Shown here piece by piece: positions 26,910 to 35,223 of a stretch of 43,690 nucleotides of DNA. The stretch is from Rouxiella silvae (GTDB taxonomy: Bacteria > Pseudomonadota > Gammaproteobacteria > Enterobacterales > Enterobacteriaceae): the NCBI RefSeq assembly GCF_002093625.1, contig NZ_MRWD01000048.1, forward strand, positions 1 through 43,690. The letters are read 5' to 3'. The notes below the pieces were generated by a model. The model worked only from the letters and a program-made list of their open reading frames with translations. It searched no databases and had not been told where the DNA came from. The stretch's first letter is position 1. Every line of letters starts with the position of its first letter. Made by a program: the position numbers and the translations under genes.

Positions 26910-27395
26910 AATAGGTAGACTCGCATCGGTAATTAAAAGAGATGATGATTAAACCTGCCATCTTTTTATTAAATATACAATATGCGAGATGAGAGAGGAT
27001 CTCATTAATAATGTTGGAGCGCGACAGTCGTCTACCTAAAGCGAACGAAAGTCGTTTTTTTTTGTTTATTTACATCACAAAAATGAAAGATTTATCCCGA
27101 TGCACAATAAAAGCTTTTCTATTCCCTGTTGTAGTGCAGGGTTTCTGCCCGCCAGGCCTCGACAGTAAAGCCTCGACACCGCTTGCCGTCAGGAGAAGCA
27201 CCGATAAATGTTATCGAAAAGTTACAAGAAAAACAGCTTTCATCTTTCACTTTTAACCTTTCGATTTTAACAACATCGAAAGCAATTCGCACTGATTTAG
27301 GGCAAAAGTGGTGATATTGACACACCGAAATTTAGGGGATAGAAAGAATGCACGTTACGTAAATGTTTATTTTTCGAACGACCAAGGGGATGTCA
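26910..27395. promoter_or_regulatory. 486-base divergent regulatory region of the galactosamine-type cluster
   Basis: No gene is supported. The region lies between divergent hydrolase and transporter genes and must hold both promoters. It has several CGAAA/TTTCG elements (near 27046, 27214, 27326, 27373) and the 25-bp palindrome at 27258-27282. A nine-base direct repeat GCCTCGACA occurs at about 27156 and 27170. A frame at 27011-27256 has no recognisable product. Confidence 0.55.
27258..27282. promoter_or_regulatory. Candidate operator for the AgaR-like regulator (transporter side)
   Basis: CTTTCGAT (27258-27265) and ATCGAAAG (27275-27282) form a perfect 8-bp inverted repeat with a 9-base spacer, 25 bp in all. 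The same outer arms and total length recur before the AgaR-like gene (34223-34247). Confidence 0.55.
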
Positions 27396-28676
27396 ATGTC
27401 ACGAATCAAATGCACCGAATTTTTATTTGCATCGGCTTTATTTAGCCGTAGCATAACGGCATCAGCGATATTATTACCTGCCCTCATTTCATTCTCCGTG
27501 CACGCTGCGGACCCGATAACTTTGCGTTATGCCGTGTGGGATAAAAATCAATTAGCCGCCGAGCAGCAAATTGCCAAGAATTTCGAAAAAGAAAACCCTG
27601 ACATTAAAATTGATATTGAACTGACTCCCGCCGCACAATATTTCATAAAACTTGACGCAGCAGCGGCCGGTGGCGTAGCGCCAGATATATTCTGGATTAA
27701 CATGCCCTATTTCATTCAGTACGCCAAAAATGGTTTATTGGAACCGTTAAATAGCGACATTGAAAAAAGCAAACTCGACCTGAATAATATTGTCGCCAGC
27801 TCGGTTAAAGCTTATCAATATAAAGGGCAACAGCTGGCTATTCCACGCGACGTCGACTCGATTGCCGTCTGGTATAACAAAAAGCTGTTCGATGAAGCCA
27901 AAGTCAGTTATCCCACTAACGACTGGACCTGGGACCAGTTGAAAGCCAAGGCTACCCAGTTAAAGGCCGGTTTGAAAGGTGACGAATTCCCGCTGGTCAT
28001 GGATTTGAGCAACGACGGTCAGGATAGCTACCTCAACCTACTCTATCAAAGTGGCAACAACGTGGTGCCAGCCGAAGGCAAACCTACCGATATCGCCAAC
28101 GATAAATCAATTTGGGTCTATCAGCAGCTACAGGAAATGATGAAAACCGGCCTGCTGCCCACCGCGCAACAGATGAGTGAAGTTAAAACTGAGAACATTT
28201 TCCAATCCAACCGTGCAGCGATGGCCTACGCGGGTTCTTGGTTGGCGGCGCCTTTCGCCAGTAATCCACTGATTAATGACCATATTGGCGTAGTAATTAT
28301 GCCTAAAATTGACCGTCAGTCCGGCGTGGCGCACAGCCTTGGATTTGCCATGTCGGCCAAGAGCGCGCACAAAGCAGAAGCCTGGAAGTACATTCAATTT
28401 ATGAGCTCAGAGCCATCACAGGAAATTCTCGCCAACGCCGTGATCCCGGCCAACAAAACGGCAGCAAAAGCTTGGGCAGCCAACATCAAAAATGTTGACG
28501 TCACGCCGTACATCGAAACGCTCAATTTTACCAAAGCCTACCCCACCGCCGGGACGAACACGCCAAAATGGCAAAACATGTGGATTGCCAGCCTGAAGCG
28601 CATCTTTATGGGCGCCGATGCCAAGCAAGAGATGGATAAATCGGTTAAAAAAATCTCTCGCGTCATGGAAGAGTAA
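27396..28676 (+). CDS. Extracellular sugar-binding protein, CUT1 (maltose-type) ABC system
   Basis: A 426-aa family-1 binding protein with a Sec signal of about 37 residues (cleavage near VHA-AD). The mature start (DPITLRYAVWDKN) and the lobes with DIFWINMPY and AMAYAGSW follow the family pattern for oligosaccharide-binding proteins. The start at 27396 has AAGGGG (27384-27389) 6 bases upstream; in-frame starts at 27363 and 27390 are less well placed. It heads the operon of permeases, ATPase, Gfo/Idh/MocA and ROK kinase genes. The ligand is predicted to be a galactosamine- or GalNAc-containing glycoside because of the downstream pathway. Confidence 0.9.
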   Translation: MSRIKCTEFLFASALFSRSITASAILLPALISFSVHAADPITLRYAVWDKNQLAAEQQIAKNFEKENPDIKIDIELTPAAQYFIKLDAAAAGGVAPDIFWINMPYFIQYAKNGLLEPLNSDIEKSKLDLNNIVASSVKAYQYKGQQLAIPRDVDSIAVWYNKKLFDEAKVSYPTNDWTWDQLKAKATQLKAGLKGDEFPLVMDLSNDGQDSYLNLLYQSGNNVVPAEGKPTDIANDKSIWVYQQLQEMMKTGLLPTAQQMSEVKTENIFQSNRAAMAYAGSWLAAPFASNPLINDHIGVVIMPKIDRQSGVAHSLGFAMSAKSAHKAEAWKYIQFMSSEPSQEILANAVIPANKTAAKAWAANIKNVDVTPYIETLNFTKAYPTAGTNTPKWQNMWIASLKRIFMGADAKQEMDKSVKKISRVMEE

Positions 28677-28698
28677 CCGTTGACTGAAGCGTTATTCA

Positions 28699-28742
28699 CC
28701 CTCTCTGACCCGATAAACATCGTGGGCCGGAGAGGGCCTTTT
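28699..28742 (+). terminator. Intra-operon hairpin between binding-protein and permease genes
   Basis: CCCTCTC (28699-28705) pairs with GAGAGGG (28730-28736) around a 24-base loop and is followed by CCTTTTGC. The short T-run suggests partial termination or protection of the upstream mRNA, which would give more binding protein than permease, as in maltose-type operons. Confidence 0.5.
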
Positions 28743-28766
28743 GCACACCCACATGAGGTATTTACC

Positions 28767-29741
28767 ATGTCGCTTGCAGAATCGGTTTCGGTTGCGGTAA
28801 AGCAGAAAAACACCGTCACCCAAGACCTCAATGCCGCCTCCGCTCGCCCGGCGCGCCGCATATTAACCCGCCTTGAGCGCGCCGAACGTTTTTGGGGCTG
28901 GATAATGGTCCTGCCGTTGCTGATTGGGTTGCTGGTGTTTTACTTCATTCCCTTCCTGCAAAACATTTTCTACAGCTTCACCGATCTTGACCAGTTCATG
29001 AACTGGAGCAGCTTTAATCTCAATAACTATCGCGATCTGTTCAGCGACGATGACTTCTATTCGGCAATTTTCAATACGCTGTTTTACGTGGTGGTGTGTG
29101 TGCCTGTCAGCCTAACGCTTTCCCTGCTGCTGGCGATGGGTCTCAATCAGAATATTCGCGGAAAAGCGGTGTTTCGTACTCTGCTTTTCTTGCCCGCCGT
29201 AACCATGCCCGCCGCCGTTGCCATGGTGTGGCAGTGGTTGTTTAACAAAGATTTTGGCCTGATTAACTACCTGCTGCATTTCTTTGATGTCTCGGCAGTG
29301 GGCTGGTTATCTGACCCTGAAGTGGTACGCCTGAGCGTCTCGATCATCATCATCTGGTCTTCACTGGCGCTAAAAATCATCATCCTGCTGGCAGGACTGC
29401 AAAATATTCCGAAATCAATTTACGAAGCCGCCGACATTGACGGCATCAGCACCCTGCGCCGCTTTTTCTGCCTGACGCTACCGATGATGGTCCCCACACT
29501 GTTCTTTGTTTCCGTCATGAGCTTCATCGAAGTACTGCAAATCTTTGACGTCATCTACCTGATGTTCAATCGTTCAATGGTCGAAAGCGACACCATGACC
29601 ATTACCTATTTGTTCTTCAAAAATGCGTTTTATTTGCAGGAAAAAGGCTACGCCTCCGCCATCACCGTGGTGCTTTTTATCGTCACCATGCTGATCACTC
29701 TTATCCAGATGGCCATCGGCAAACGCCTGAAAGTGTCGTAA
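28767..29741 (+). CDS. Sugar ABC transporter permease (MalF/UgpA type)
   Basis: A 324-aa inner-membrane permease with six helices. The cytoplasmic coupling (EAA) motif reads EAADIDGISTLRRFFCLTLP. The N-terminal cytoplasmic tail of about 45 residues is polar. The frame is open from a TTG at 28680, but that stretch contains the intra-operon hairpin, and GAGG (28755-28758) lies 8 bases before the ATG at 28767. It pairs with the permease at 29752. Confidence 0.93.
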   Translation: MSLAESVSVAVKQKNTVTQDLNAASARPARRILTRLERAERFWGWIMVLPLLIGLLVFYFIPFLQNIFYSFTDLDQFMNWSSFNLNNYRDLFSDDDFYSAIFNTLFYVVVCVPVSLTLSLLLAMGLNQNIRGKAVFRTLLFLPAVTMPAAVAMVWQWLFNKDFGLINYLLHFFDVSAVGWLSDPEVVRLSVSIIIIWSSLALKIIILLAGLQNIPKSIYEAADIDGISTLRRFFCLTLPMMVPTLFFVSVMSFIEVLQIFDVIYLMFNRSMVESDTMTITYLFFKNAFYLQEKGYASAITVVLFIVTMLITLIQMAIGKRLKVS

Positions 29742-29751
29742 GGAGCATTCA

Positions 29752-30627
29752 ATGAGCCTATTTTCAACCACTACTCAGGACCTGCCTCACCGCACCACGC
29801 AGGCGAAGCGGTTCAACGCCCAAAAATGGGCTGTCTACGCCTTCATGCTGCTCGCCAGTCTGGCGTCGGTGGTACCGTTTTTGTGGATGCTAATTACTTC
29901 ACTTAAAACCCAGGCCGAAAGCATCCAGATCCCACTGCAAATACTGCCTTCGCACCCTAACTTTTCGGCCTATGGGCGAATTTTGCACGAGATCCCCTTC
30001 ACCGGGTTTTACCTGAACTCGATCTTGTCGACGTTTTTCACCGTCACATTGCAAATGGCCATCGCCACCATGGCCGCCTACAGCTTTGCCCGCTTGCACT
30101 TTCGCGGACGCAACGTGGTGTTTGTGCTGTGTATTTCAATTTTGATGGTGCCCGGTCAGGCGTTTCTTATTCCACAGTTTTTAGTGGTGCAGAAGCTGGG
30201 CCTGATCAACACCCTGACCGGGATGATCCTGCCCGGCGTGTTTAGCATCTACGCTACCTTTTTACTGCGACAGTTCTTTATGGCGGTGCCAAAAGAGATG
30301 GAAGAAGCTGCGCTGATGGACGGCTACAGCCACTTCACCATTTTCTGGCGCATTATGCTGCCGCTTATCCGTCCGGGGATCGTAGCCTGCATCATCATCA
30401 ACGGCCTGTGGAGTTGGAACAATCTGATGTGGCCGCTGATCGTCAACACCAGCAGCGACAAACTCACGCTTCCGGTGGGGCTGGCCTCTCTATCAAGCCG
30501 CGCGGGCGAGGAGTATCCGATGCTGATGGCCGGCGCGCTGATGGCCATTATTCCGATGCTGATGCTGTTCATTCTGTTTCAGCGCTACTTCATTCAGGGC
30601 ATCGCCAGTTCAGGCGTCAAAGGTTAA
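29752..30627 (+). CDS. Sugar ABC transporter permease (MalG/UgpE type)
   Basis: A 291-aa inner-membrane permease with six predicted helices, of the MalG class. Its EAA motif is EEAALMDGYSHFTIFWRIML, which docks to the ATPase. AAGGAG precedes the ATG and the gap to the first permease is 10 bases. The last residues (YFIQGIASSGVKG) match the usual end of this family. Confidence 0.94.
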   Translation: MSLFSTTTQDLPHRTTQAKRFNAQKWAVYAFMLLASLASVVPFLWMLITSLKTQAESIQIPLQILPSHPNFSAYGRILHEIPFTGFYLNSILSTFFTVTLQMAIATMAAYSFARLHFRGRNVVFVLCISILMVPGQAFLIPQFLVVQKLGLINTLTGMILPGVFSIYATFLLRQFFMAVPKEMEEAALMDGYSHFTIFWRIMLPLIRPGIVACIIINGLWSWNNLMWPLIVNTSSDKLTLPVGLASLSSRAGEEYPMLMAGALMAIIPMLMLFILFQRYFIQGIASSGVKG

Positions 30628-30678
30628 GCCCTTTTATTAATCACCTTATCACCCCGAAAGATGAGGGGGGAGAGTTAG

Positions 30679-31800
30679 ATGAGCGGAATACAATTGCATA
30701 GCGTTGAAAAAGTTTATCCAAACGGATTTAAAGCACTTCACGGCATCGATCTGGAGATCTGCGACGGCGAATTTATGGTGTTTGTCGGGCCTTCAGGCTG
30801 CGCTAAATCCACACTGCTGCGCATGATTGCCGGGTTAGAGAGCGTCAGTGAGGGGCAAATCATCATTCAAAATCAGTGTGTAAACGACACCATGCCCAAG
30901 GACCGCGGCATCGCCATGGTATTTCAAAATTACGCGCTTTATCCCCATATGACCGTGTACAAAAACATGGCGTTTAGCCTGATTGGCAAAGAGAGCAAGC
31001 AGGAGATTGACCGTCGGGTGCGTAACGCCGCCGAGAAACTGGAAATTACCAATTTACTTCAGCGTAAACCAGGGCAACTCTCGGGCGGTCAATGCCAGCG
31101 CGTGGCGGTGGGTCGTGCCATTGTGCGCAAGCCAAAAGTCTTTCTGTTTGATGAGCCTCTATCAAACCTTGACGCCAAACTGCGTGTTTCAATGCGCGTA
31201 CAGCTGATTGACTTACACAACCAGCTTAAAAAAGAAGGCGTAGGCGCCACCATGATTTACGTTACCCATGATCAGGTTGAAGCCATGACGATGGGCGACC
31301 GCATTTGCGTGTTAAATCGTGGGCAAATCATGCAGGTTGATAAACCGGTTAATCTCTATCACTCCCCTGCTAACCGCTTTGTCGCCGAGTTTATTGGCAG
31401 CCCGTCAATGAATCTGCATGATCTGCCGCTGGTCCGTCAGGGATTTTCCATCGGCCTGCGCCTCGATGAACGCACACAGCTCAATCTTCCCCCTCAGCTG
31501 CACCAGCAGCTCAGCGGCTATCAACACAGTGAAGTGTGCCTCGGCATCCGCCCCGAGTATTTGCGTCTGGTTGAGGCAGGTCATGCCAATGCCATTGCCG
31601 CCACCATCGTTACCGTCGAGCGCATGGGCAATGAAGAACTGCTGCACTGCGACATCGGCGGCTATCGTTTCATTACCCGCGTTGCCACGCGCTATGACTG
31701 GGACCCGCTGCTGGGTGAGCAAATCTGGCTCGATTTTGCCCTCGACCGCGCGCACCTGTTCGACAAAGAAACTGGCCTAAATCTAAAACAGCATCACTAA
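30679..31800 (+). CDS. Sugar ABC transporter ATPase (MalK/UgpC/MsmX type)
   Basis: A 373-aa ATPase that energises the permease pair: nucleotide-binding domain (1-235) plus the C-terminal OB-fold (TOBE) regulatory domain. Signature LSGGQ, Walker B FLFDEPLSNLD and H-loop YVTHDQ are canonical. The Walker A reads GPSGCAKST (37-45), with Ala at position 42 where the motif normally has Gly just before the catalytic lysine. GGGGGAG is upstream of the ATG. Such ATPases can serve more than one transporter. Confidence 0.94.
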   Translation: MSGIQLHSVEKVYPNGFKALHGIDLEICDGEFMVFVGPSGCAKSTLLRMIAGLESVSEGQIIIQNQCVNDTMPKDRGIAMVFQNYALYPHMTVYKNMAFSLIGKESKQEIDRRVRNAAEKLEITNLLQRKPGQLSGGQCQRVAVGRAIVRKPKVFLFDEPLSNLDAKLRVSMRVQLIDLHNQLKKEGVGATMIYVTHDQVEAMTMGDRICVLNRGQIMQVDKPVNLYHSPANRFVAEFIGSPSMNLHDLPLVRQGFSIGLRLDERTQLNLPPQLHQQLSGYQHSEVCLGIRPEYLRLVEAGHANAIAATIVTVERMGNEELLHCDIGGYRFITRVATRYDWDPLLGEQIWLDFALDRAHLFDKETGLNLKQHH

Positions 31801-31841
31801 ACGTTACGGCCCTTTTGACAGTTTGCAATGTGGAGAACCTT

Positions 31842-33143
31842 ATGTCGTTTACATCATCATCTGCTTTAACGCCCACTCAGCCCGTGAGCGTGTTGGTTGT
31901 CGGTGCCGGTGCGCGAGGTGAAATCTATTCACGCTACGCGCTGGCGCATCCTGAACTGATGCGCGTTGTCGCCGTGGCCGAGCCTCGTGATACCTATCGG
32001 CAGCAGTTTGTCGAACAGCACGGCATTGCCCCAGAGGCTGTGTTCAAAGACTGGAAAGACGCGGCCGCCGCGGTAAAAATGGCTGACGCGGTACTGATTT
32101 GTACTCAGGACAGTATGCATCTCGAACCGGCACTGGCTTTTGCGGCGCAGGGCTATCATATGCTGCTGGAAAAGCCTCTCTCGCCCGACAGCCAAGAGTG
32201 CAAAGATATTGTTGCGGCGGTGCAGCGTGCGGGGGTTATTTTCTCGGTAGGCCACGTGCTGCGCTACACGCGCTACACCCAGAAACTTAAACAGCTGCTG
32301 CGCGACAAGGTGATTGGCGACGTGATCAGCATGCAGCATCTGGAACCGGTGGGTTACTGGCATCAGGCCCACTCTTTCGTGCGCGGCAACTGGCGTAACG
32401 ATCAGCAGTCGGCCTCGATGCTATTGCAGAAATCTTGCCACGATATCGACTGGATCCGCTACATCATGGATACCCCGTGCGAGCAAGTGAGCTCATTTGG
32501 CGGCCTGCGCCATTTTCGCGCCGAGAATCAACCGGCCGATGCCGCCGATAACTGCCTCGACTGTCGCGTGGAAGCCACGTGTCCCTATTCGGCCAAGAAA
32601 ATCTATCTTGGCGATACCCACAAATCAACGCAGGGTTTTTTGCGCGTGCTGACGCCGGAAGTCAGCCAGGAAAATTTGATTGCCGCCCTGCGCCACGGTC
32701 AGTACGGCCGCTGCGTTTATCGCTGTGACAATAACGTGGTCGACCATCAGGTGGTCAACATTCAGTTCGCCGGCGGCAAAACGGCCTCTTTCACCATGAC
32801 CGCCTTCACCCGCCACGAAGACCGCAAAACACAGCTTTTCGGCAGCCACGGCACGTTGGAAGGCGACGGTCGATTTATCCGCATCACCTCGTTTATCGAC
32901 GACAGCGAAACGCTGTATGACGTAGAAGACATCGACAGCATCAGTCCGGCGCAAAGCAGCACCATGAGTGGGCACGGCGGCGGTGATTACTACCTGATGG
33001 CGCACTTTATCGACGCCATTCGACGCAACGACGCCAGCCAGATCCTCTCAGGCCCCAAAGAAACGCTGGAGAGCCATTTAATGGTTTTCGCCGCCGAACG
33101 CGCCCGCCGTGAAGGGGCCATTATCGCAGTCCATTCGGCCTGA
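31842..33143 (+). CDS. Gfo/Idh/MocA-family NAD(P)-dependent protein
   Basis: A 433-aa protein with an N-terminal Rossmann fold: VLVVGAGARGE (18-27) as the dinucleotide loop and LLEKPLSPD (EKP at 110-112), a hallmark of the family. A cysteine-containing segment (NCLDCRVEATCPYS) lies mid-protein. Members oxidise sugar hydroxyls, and some (family GH109 and relatives) are NAD-dependent glycosidases that cleave GalNAc linkages by transient oxidation. Within a galactosamine-type cluster that second role is attractive but unproven. The start at 31842 has GGAG (31832-31835) 6 bases upstream; the frame continues upstream to a TTG at 31815. Confidence 0.87.
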   Translation: MSFTSSSALTPTQPVSVLVVGAGARGEIYSRYALAHPELMRVVAVAEPRDTYRQQFVEQHGIAPEAVFKDWKDAAAAVKMADAVLICTQDSMHLEPALAFAAQGYHMLLEKPLSPDSQECKDIVAAVQRAGVIFSVGHVLRYTRYTQKLKQLLRDKVIGDVISMQHLEPVGYWHQAHSFVRGNWRNDQQSASMLLQKSCHDIDWIRYIMDTPCEQVSSFGGLRHFRAENQPADAADNCLDCRVEATCPYSAKKIYLGDTHKSTQGFLRVLTPEVSQENLIAALRHGQYGRCVYRCDNNVVDHQVVNIQFAGGKTASFTMTAFTRHEDRKTQLFGSHGTLEGDGRFIRITSFIDDSETLYDVEDIDSISPAQSSTMSGHGGGDYYLMAHFIDAIRRNDASQILSGPKETLESHLMVFAAERARREGAIIAVHSA

Positions 33144-33160
33144 TCCCAAGGAGAGCACTG

Positions 33161-34063
33161 ATGCGCTATGGATTTGATATTGGCGGCACAAAAATTGAAA
33201 TGGCTGCCTTTGATGACCGCCTTAACCAGGTTTTTTGCCAGCGGGTCAATACGCCGACCGGAGACTATCAGCAGTTTCTGAACTGTGTAAAAACGCTGGT
33301 CGCGCAGGCTGACATGACGCTGCACACGCGAGGGACTATCGGCATCGGCCTGCCCGGCGTAACAGACCCAGTGAGCCATCGGCAACTTTCGGTTAACGTT
33401 CCCTGCCTGTCAGGACACTGCCTGGAGGATGACCTGACTCATACGTTGGAACGGCCGGTGGCGATTGAAAACGACTGCCGCTGCTTTGCACTTTCAGAAG
33501 CCAGTACTGAACAAACTCGCGGCCATGACATTGTTTTTGGTGTGATTATCGGCACAGGTGCGGGCGGCGGTCTGGTGCTTAACAAGCATCTGTACAAGGG
33601 AAAAAACGGGCTGGCGGGCGAATGGGGACACACGCCTATTTCGGCGCAGCTGGTGCAGCGCTATGACTTGCCGCTTTTTACCTGCACCTGCGGATTGACC
33701 GGCTGTTTTGAACGCTACGTTTCTGGCCGTGGACTGATGGCGCTGAGCCTGCATGTTAACCATCCAGCCACCAGTGTGCCAGAACTGCTGATGCACTATC
33801 GGCAGGGCTGTCCACTGGCCGCACGGCTTATCACTCTTTATATCGATATTCTCGCCAGCGCACTGGCCAGCCTGCAACTGATGCTCGACGTTGACGCATT
33901 TGTTTTCGGCGGCGGCTTGTCGAACATACCCGAGATTTACCAACTGCTGCCACAGGCAATGCGCGGCTGGTTATTCGCCCACAGCAACCCCGCGGCTATT
34001 TTACCGCCGGTATTTGGCGACAGCAGCGGCGTACGCGGTGCGGCGCTGCTCCACACGAGTTGA
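33161..34063 (+). CDS. ROK-family amino-sugar kinase (NagK-like)
   Basis: A 300-aa ROK kinase closest in pattern to E. coli N-acetylglucosamine kinase NagK (303 aa): FDIGGTKIE phosphate loop (5-13), END (103-105) with the catalytic Asp, EWGH (154-157), and the zinc-binding CTCGLTGC (C175, C177, C182 with H157). It probably phosphorylates free GalNAc, GalN or GlcNAc at C6 in the cytoplasm. This step is needed because the sugar enters by an ABC transporter and not by a PTS. AAGGAGAG precedes the ATG. Confidence 0.92.
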   Translation: MRYGFDIGGTKIEMAAFDDRLNQVFCQRVNTPTGDYQQFLNCVKTLVAQADMTLHTRGTIGIGLPGVTDPVSHRQLSVNVPCLSGHCLEDDLTHTLERPVAIENDCRCFALSEASTEQTRGHDIVFGVIIGTGAGGGLVLNKHLYKGKNGLAGEWGHTPISAQLVQRYDLPLFTCTCGLTGCFERYVSGRGLMALSLHVNHPATSVPELLMHYRQGCPLAARLITLYIDILASALASLQLMLDVDAFVFGGGLSNIPEIYQLLPQAMRGWLFAHSNPAAILPPVFGDSSGVRGAALLHTS

Positions 34064-34222
34064 AATGAGGCTATTGCCGAAAAATTTTTCAATCAAATAA
34101 GCGAAAGATAAAAAGTATTCCGTTAATTGCTCCCTTTCACTGTTTAAAAAAATAGTGTGCAGGGAAACCGAAAGAAGCGCTGAAAAATAACCGTTTTAAA
34201 GCCTTTTCCTCATTCCTTCGGC

Positions 34223-34247
34223 CTTTCGATTCATGATGAAACGAAAG
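34223..34247. promoter_or_regulatory. Candidate operator for the AgaR-like regulator (own promoter)
   Basis: CTTTCG (34223-34228) and CGAAAG (34242-34247) are arms of a 25-bp element, the same arm sequence and overall length as at 27258-27282. The next bases include TATGAT, a possible -10, so the element would overlap the -35 region and allow autorepression. Confidence 0.55.
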
Positions 34248-34286
34248 AGATATGATAATTAACTTTATGATATATAAGGATTTATT

Positions 34287-34358
34287 GTGAAAAATGACGT
34301 TGATTTCCGGAGTTGCGTTTGGTGTAATCACCTCGAAACACCGAAAGCAGCAAAATAA
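34287..34358 (+). CDS. Possible 23-residue leader peptide
   Basis: GTG at 34287 is preceded by AAGGA (34276-34280) with a 6-base gap, a better site than that of the next gene. The frame encodes 23 residues with two cysteines, starting VKNDVDFRSC (initiator read as Met), and ends 44 bases before the AgaR-like gene. No known leader peptide is recognised; chance is quite possible. Confidence 0.25.
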   Translation: MKNDVDFRSCVWCNHLETPKAAK

Positions 34359-34402
34359 ACGTAAGCAGAAACAGCACCGCTGCCTCGGGAGTGTAAACGG
34401 CA

Positions 34403-35173
34403 ATGATTAATACGCTTAAACGTCGGGAGTTAATTATCGACCAGCTTTGTCGTGAAGGGTCGGTGCGCGTGGAGGATCTCAGCGGACAATACGACGTGTC
34501 CAGCGTGACCATTCGTAACGATCTGCGTTATCTGGAAAAAAGTGGCTGCGCCGTTCGCGCCTACGGCGGCGCCAAGCTTAACAAACAGTTCGTGTTTGAC
34601 CGCCCGTTGCAGGACAAGGGCCGCATCAATCGCGACGTGAAATACACCATCGCCTGCGCCGCCGCCGCGCTGGTTAACGATGGAGATTCCATCATTCTTG
34701 ATTCCGGTTCCACCATCAGCCAGATGGTGCCTCAGTTGCAGGGCAAGCAGGAGCTAGTGGTGATGACCAATGCGCTCAATATTGCCTTTGAGTTGGCCAG
34801 CAACGAACAGGTGGATTTGATGGTGATAGGCGGCAGCGTCAGGCGAAAGTCATGGTCGCTTTATGGCCCCTCGGCCGAGCAGCACATTCGCCAATACCGC
34901 TTCGACAAGCTGTTTTTGGGCGTAGACGGTTTTGATCTGGTCAGCGGCATTACCACGCCCAATCCAGGAGAAGCGCAGCTCAATCGCGCAATGTGTGACG
35001 TTGCGCGTGAAGTGATTGCCGTAGCGGATGCCAGCAAGTTTGGCCGCACCAGCTTCTGCATGATCCGCGAAATTGGGCAGATCCAAAAGCTGGTGACCGA
35101 CAGCGGCATTCCCGACGAATACCGCCGGTCGCTGCACAATTTAGGCGTCGAGGTGATCATCGCCGACCGCTAA
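34403..35173 (+). CDS. DeoR-family regulator, AgaR-like
   Basis: A 256-aa DeoR-type repressor: N-terminal winged helix-turn-helix (about 6-60, with SSVTIRNDLRYLEKSG as recognition region) and a C-terminal sugar-phosphate-sensing domain (ILDSGSTISQM, FLGVDGFDL). Several stretches recall E. coli AgaR, the repressor of N-acetylgalactosamine genes (GSVRVEDLS, AVRAYGGA, LNRAMCDVA). It sits between the transport and kinase operon and the aldolase/AgaS operon. The CTTTCG...CGAAAG palindromes are probable targets. GGGAG lies 11 bases before the ATG. The effector may be a phosphorylated amino sugar or tagatose phosphate. Confidence 0.9.
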   Translation: MINTLKRRELIIDQLCREGSVRVEDLSGQYDVSSVTIRNDLRYLEKSGCAVRAYGGAKLNKQFVFDRPLQDKGRINRDVKYTIACAAAALVNDGDSIILDSGSTISQMVPQLQGKQELVVMTNALNIAFELASNEQVDLMVIGGSVRRKSWSLYGPSAEQHIRQYRFDKLFLGVDGFDLVSGITTPNPGEAQLNRAMCDVAREVIAVADASKFGRTSFCMIREIGQIQKLVTDSGIPDEYRRSLHNLGVEVIIADR

Positions 35174-35223
35174 AGCACGCCATCCAACATTCTGTCAATT
35201 GAACATCCTGTTAAGGAGTTTTC

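Larger units (their letters stand above)
34064..34402 (+). promoter_or_regulatory. 339-base regulatory region before the AgaR-like gene
   Basis: No long gene fits. The region is rich in CGAAA/TTTCG elements (near 34101, 34168, 34333 and 34342), besides the palindrome at 34223-34247, as expected for an autoregulated DeoR-family gene. TATGAT (34251-34256) is a possible -10 just after the palindrome. A 23-codon frame lies at 34287-34358. No terminator was seen after the kinase gene. Confidence 0.55.

Noticed and set aside
27011-27256. Plus-strand frame of 81 codons in the divergent regulatory region
   Set aside because: It has no ribosome-binding site and no domain, and covers regulatory-looking CGAAA elements between divergent genes.
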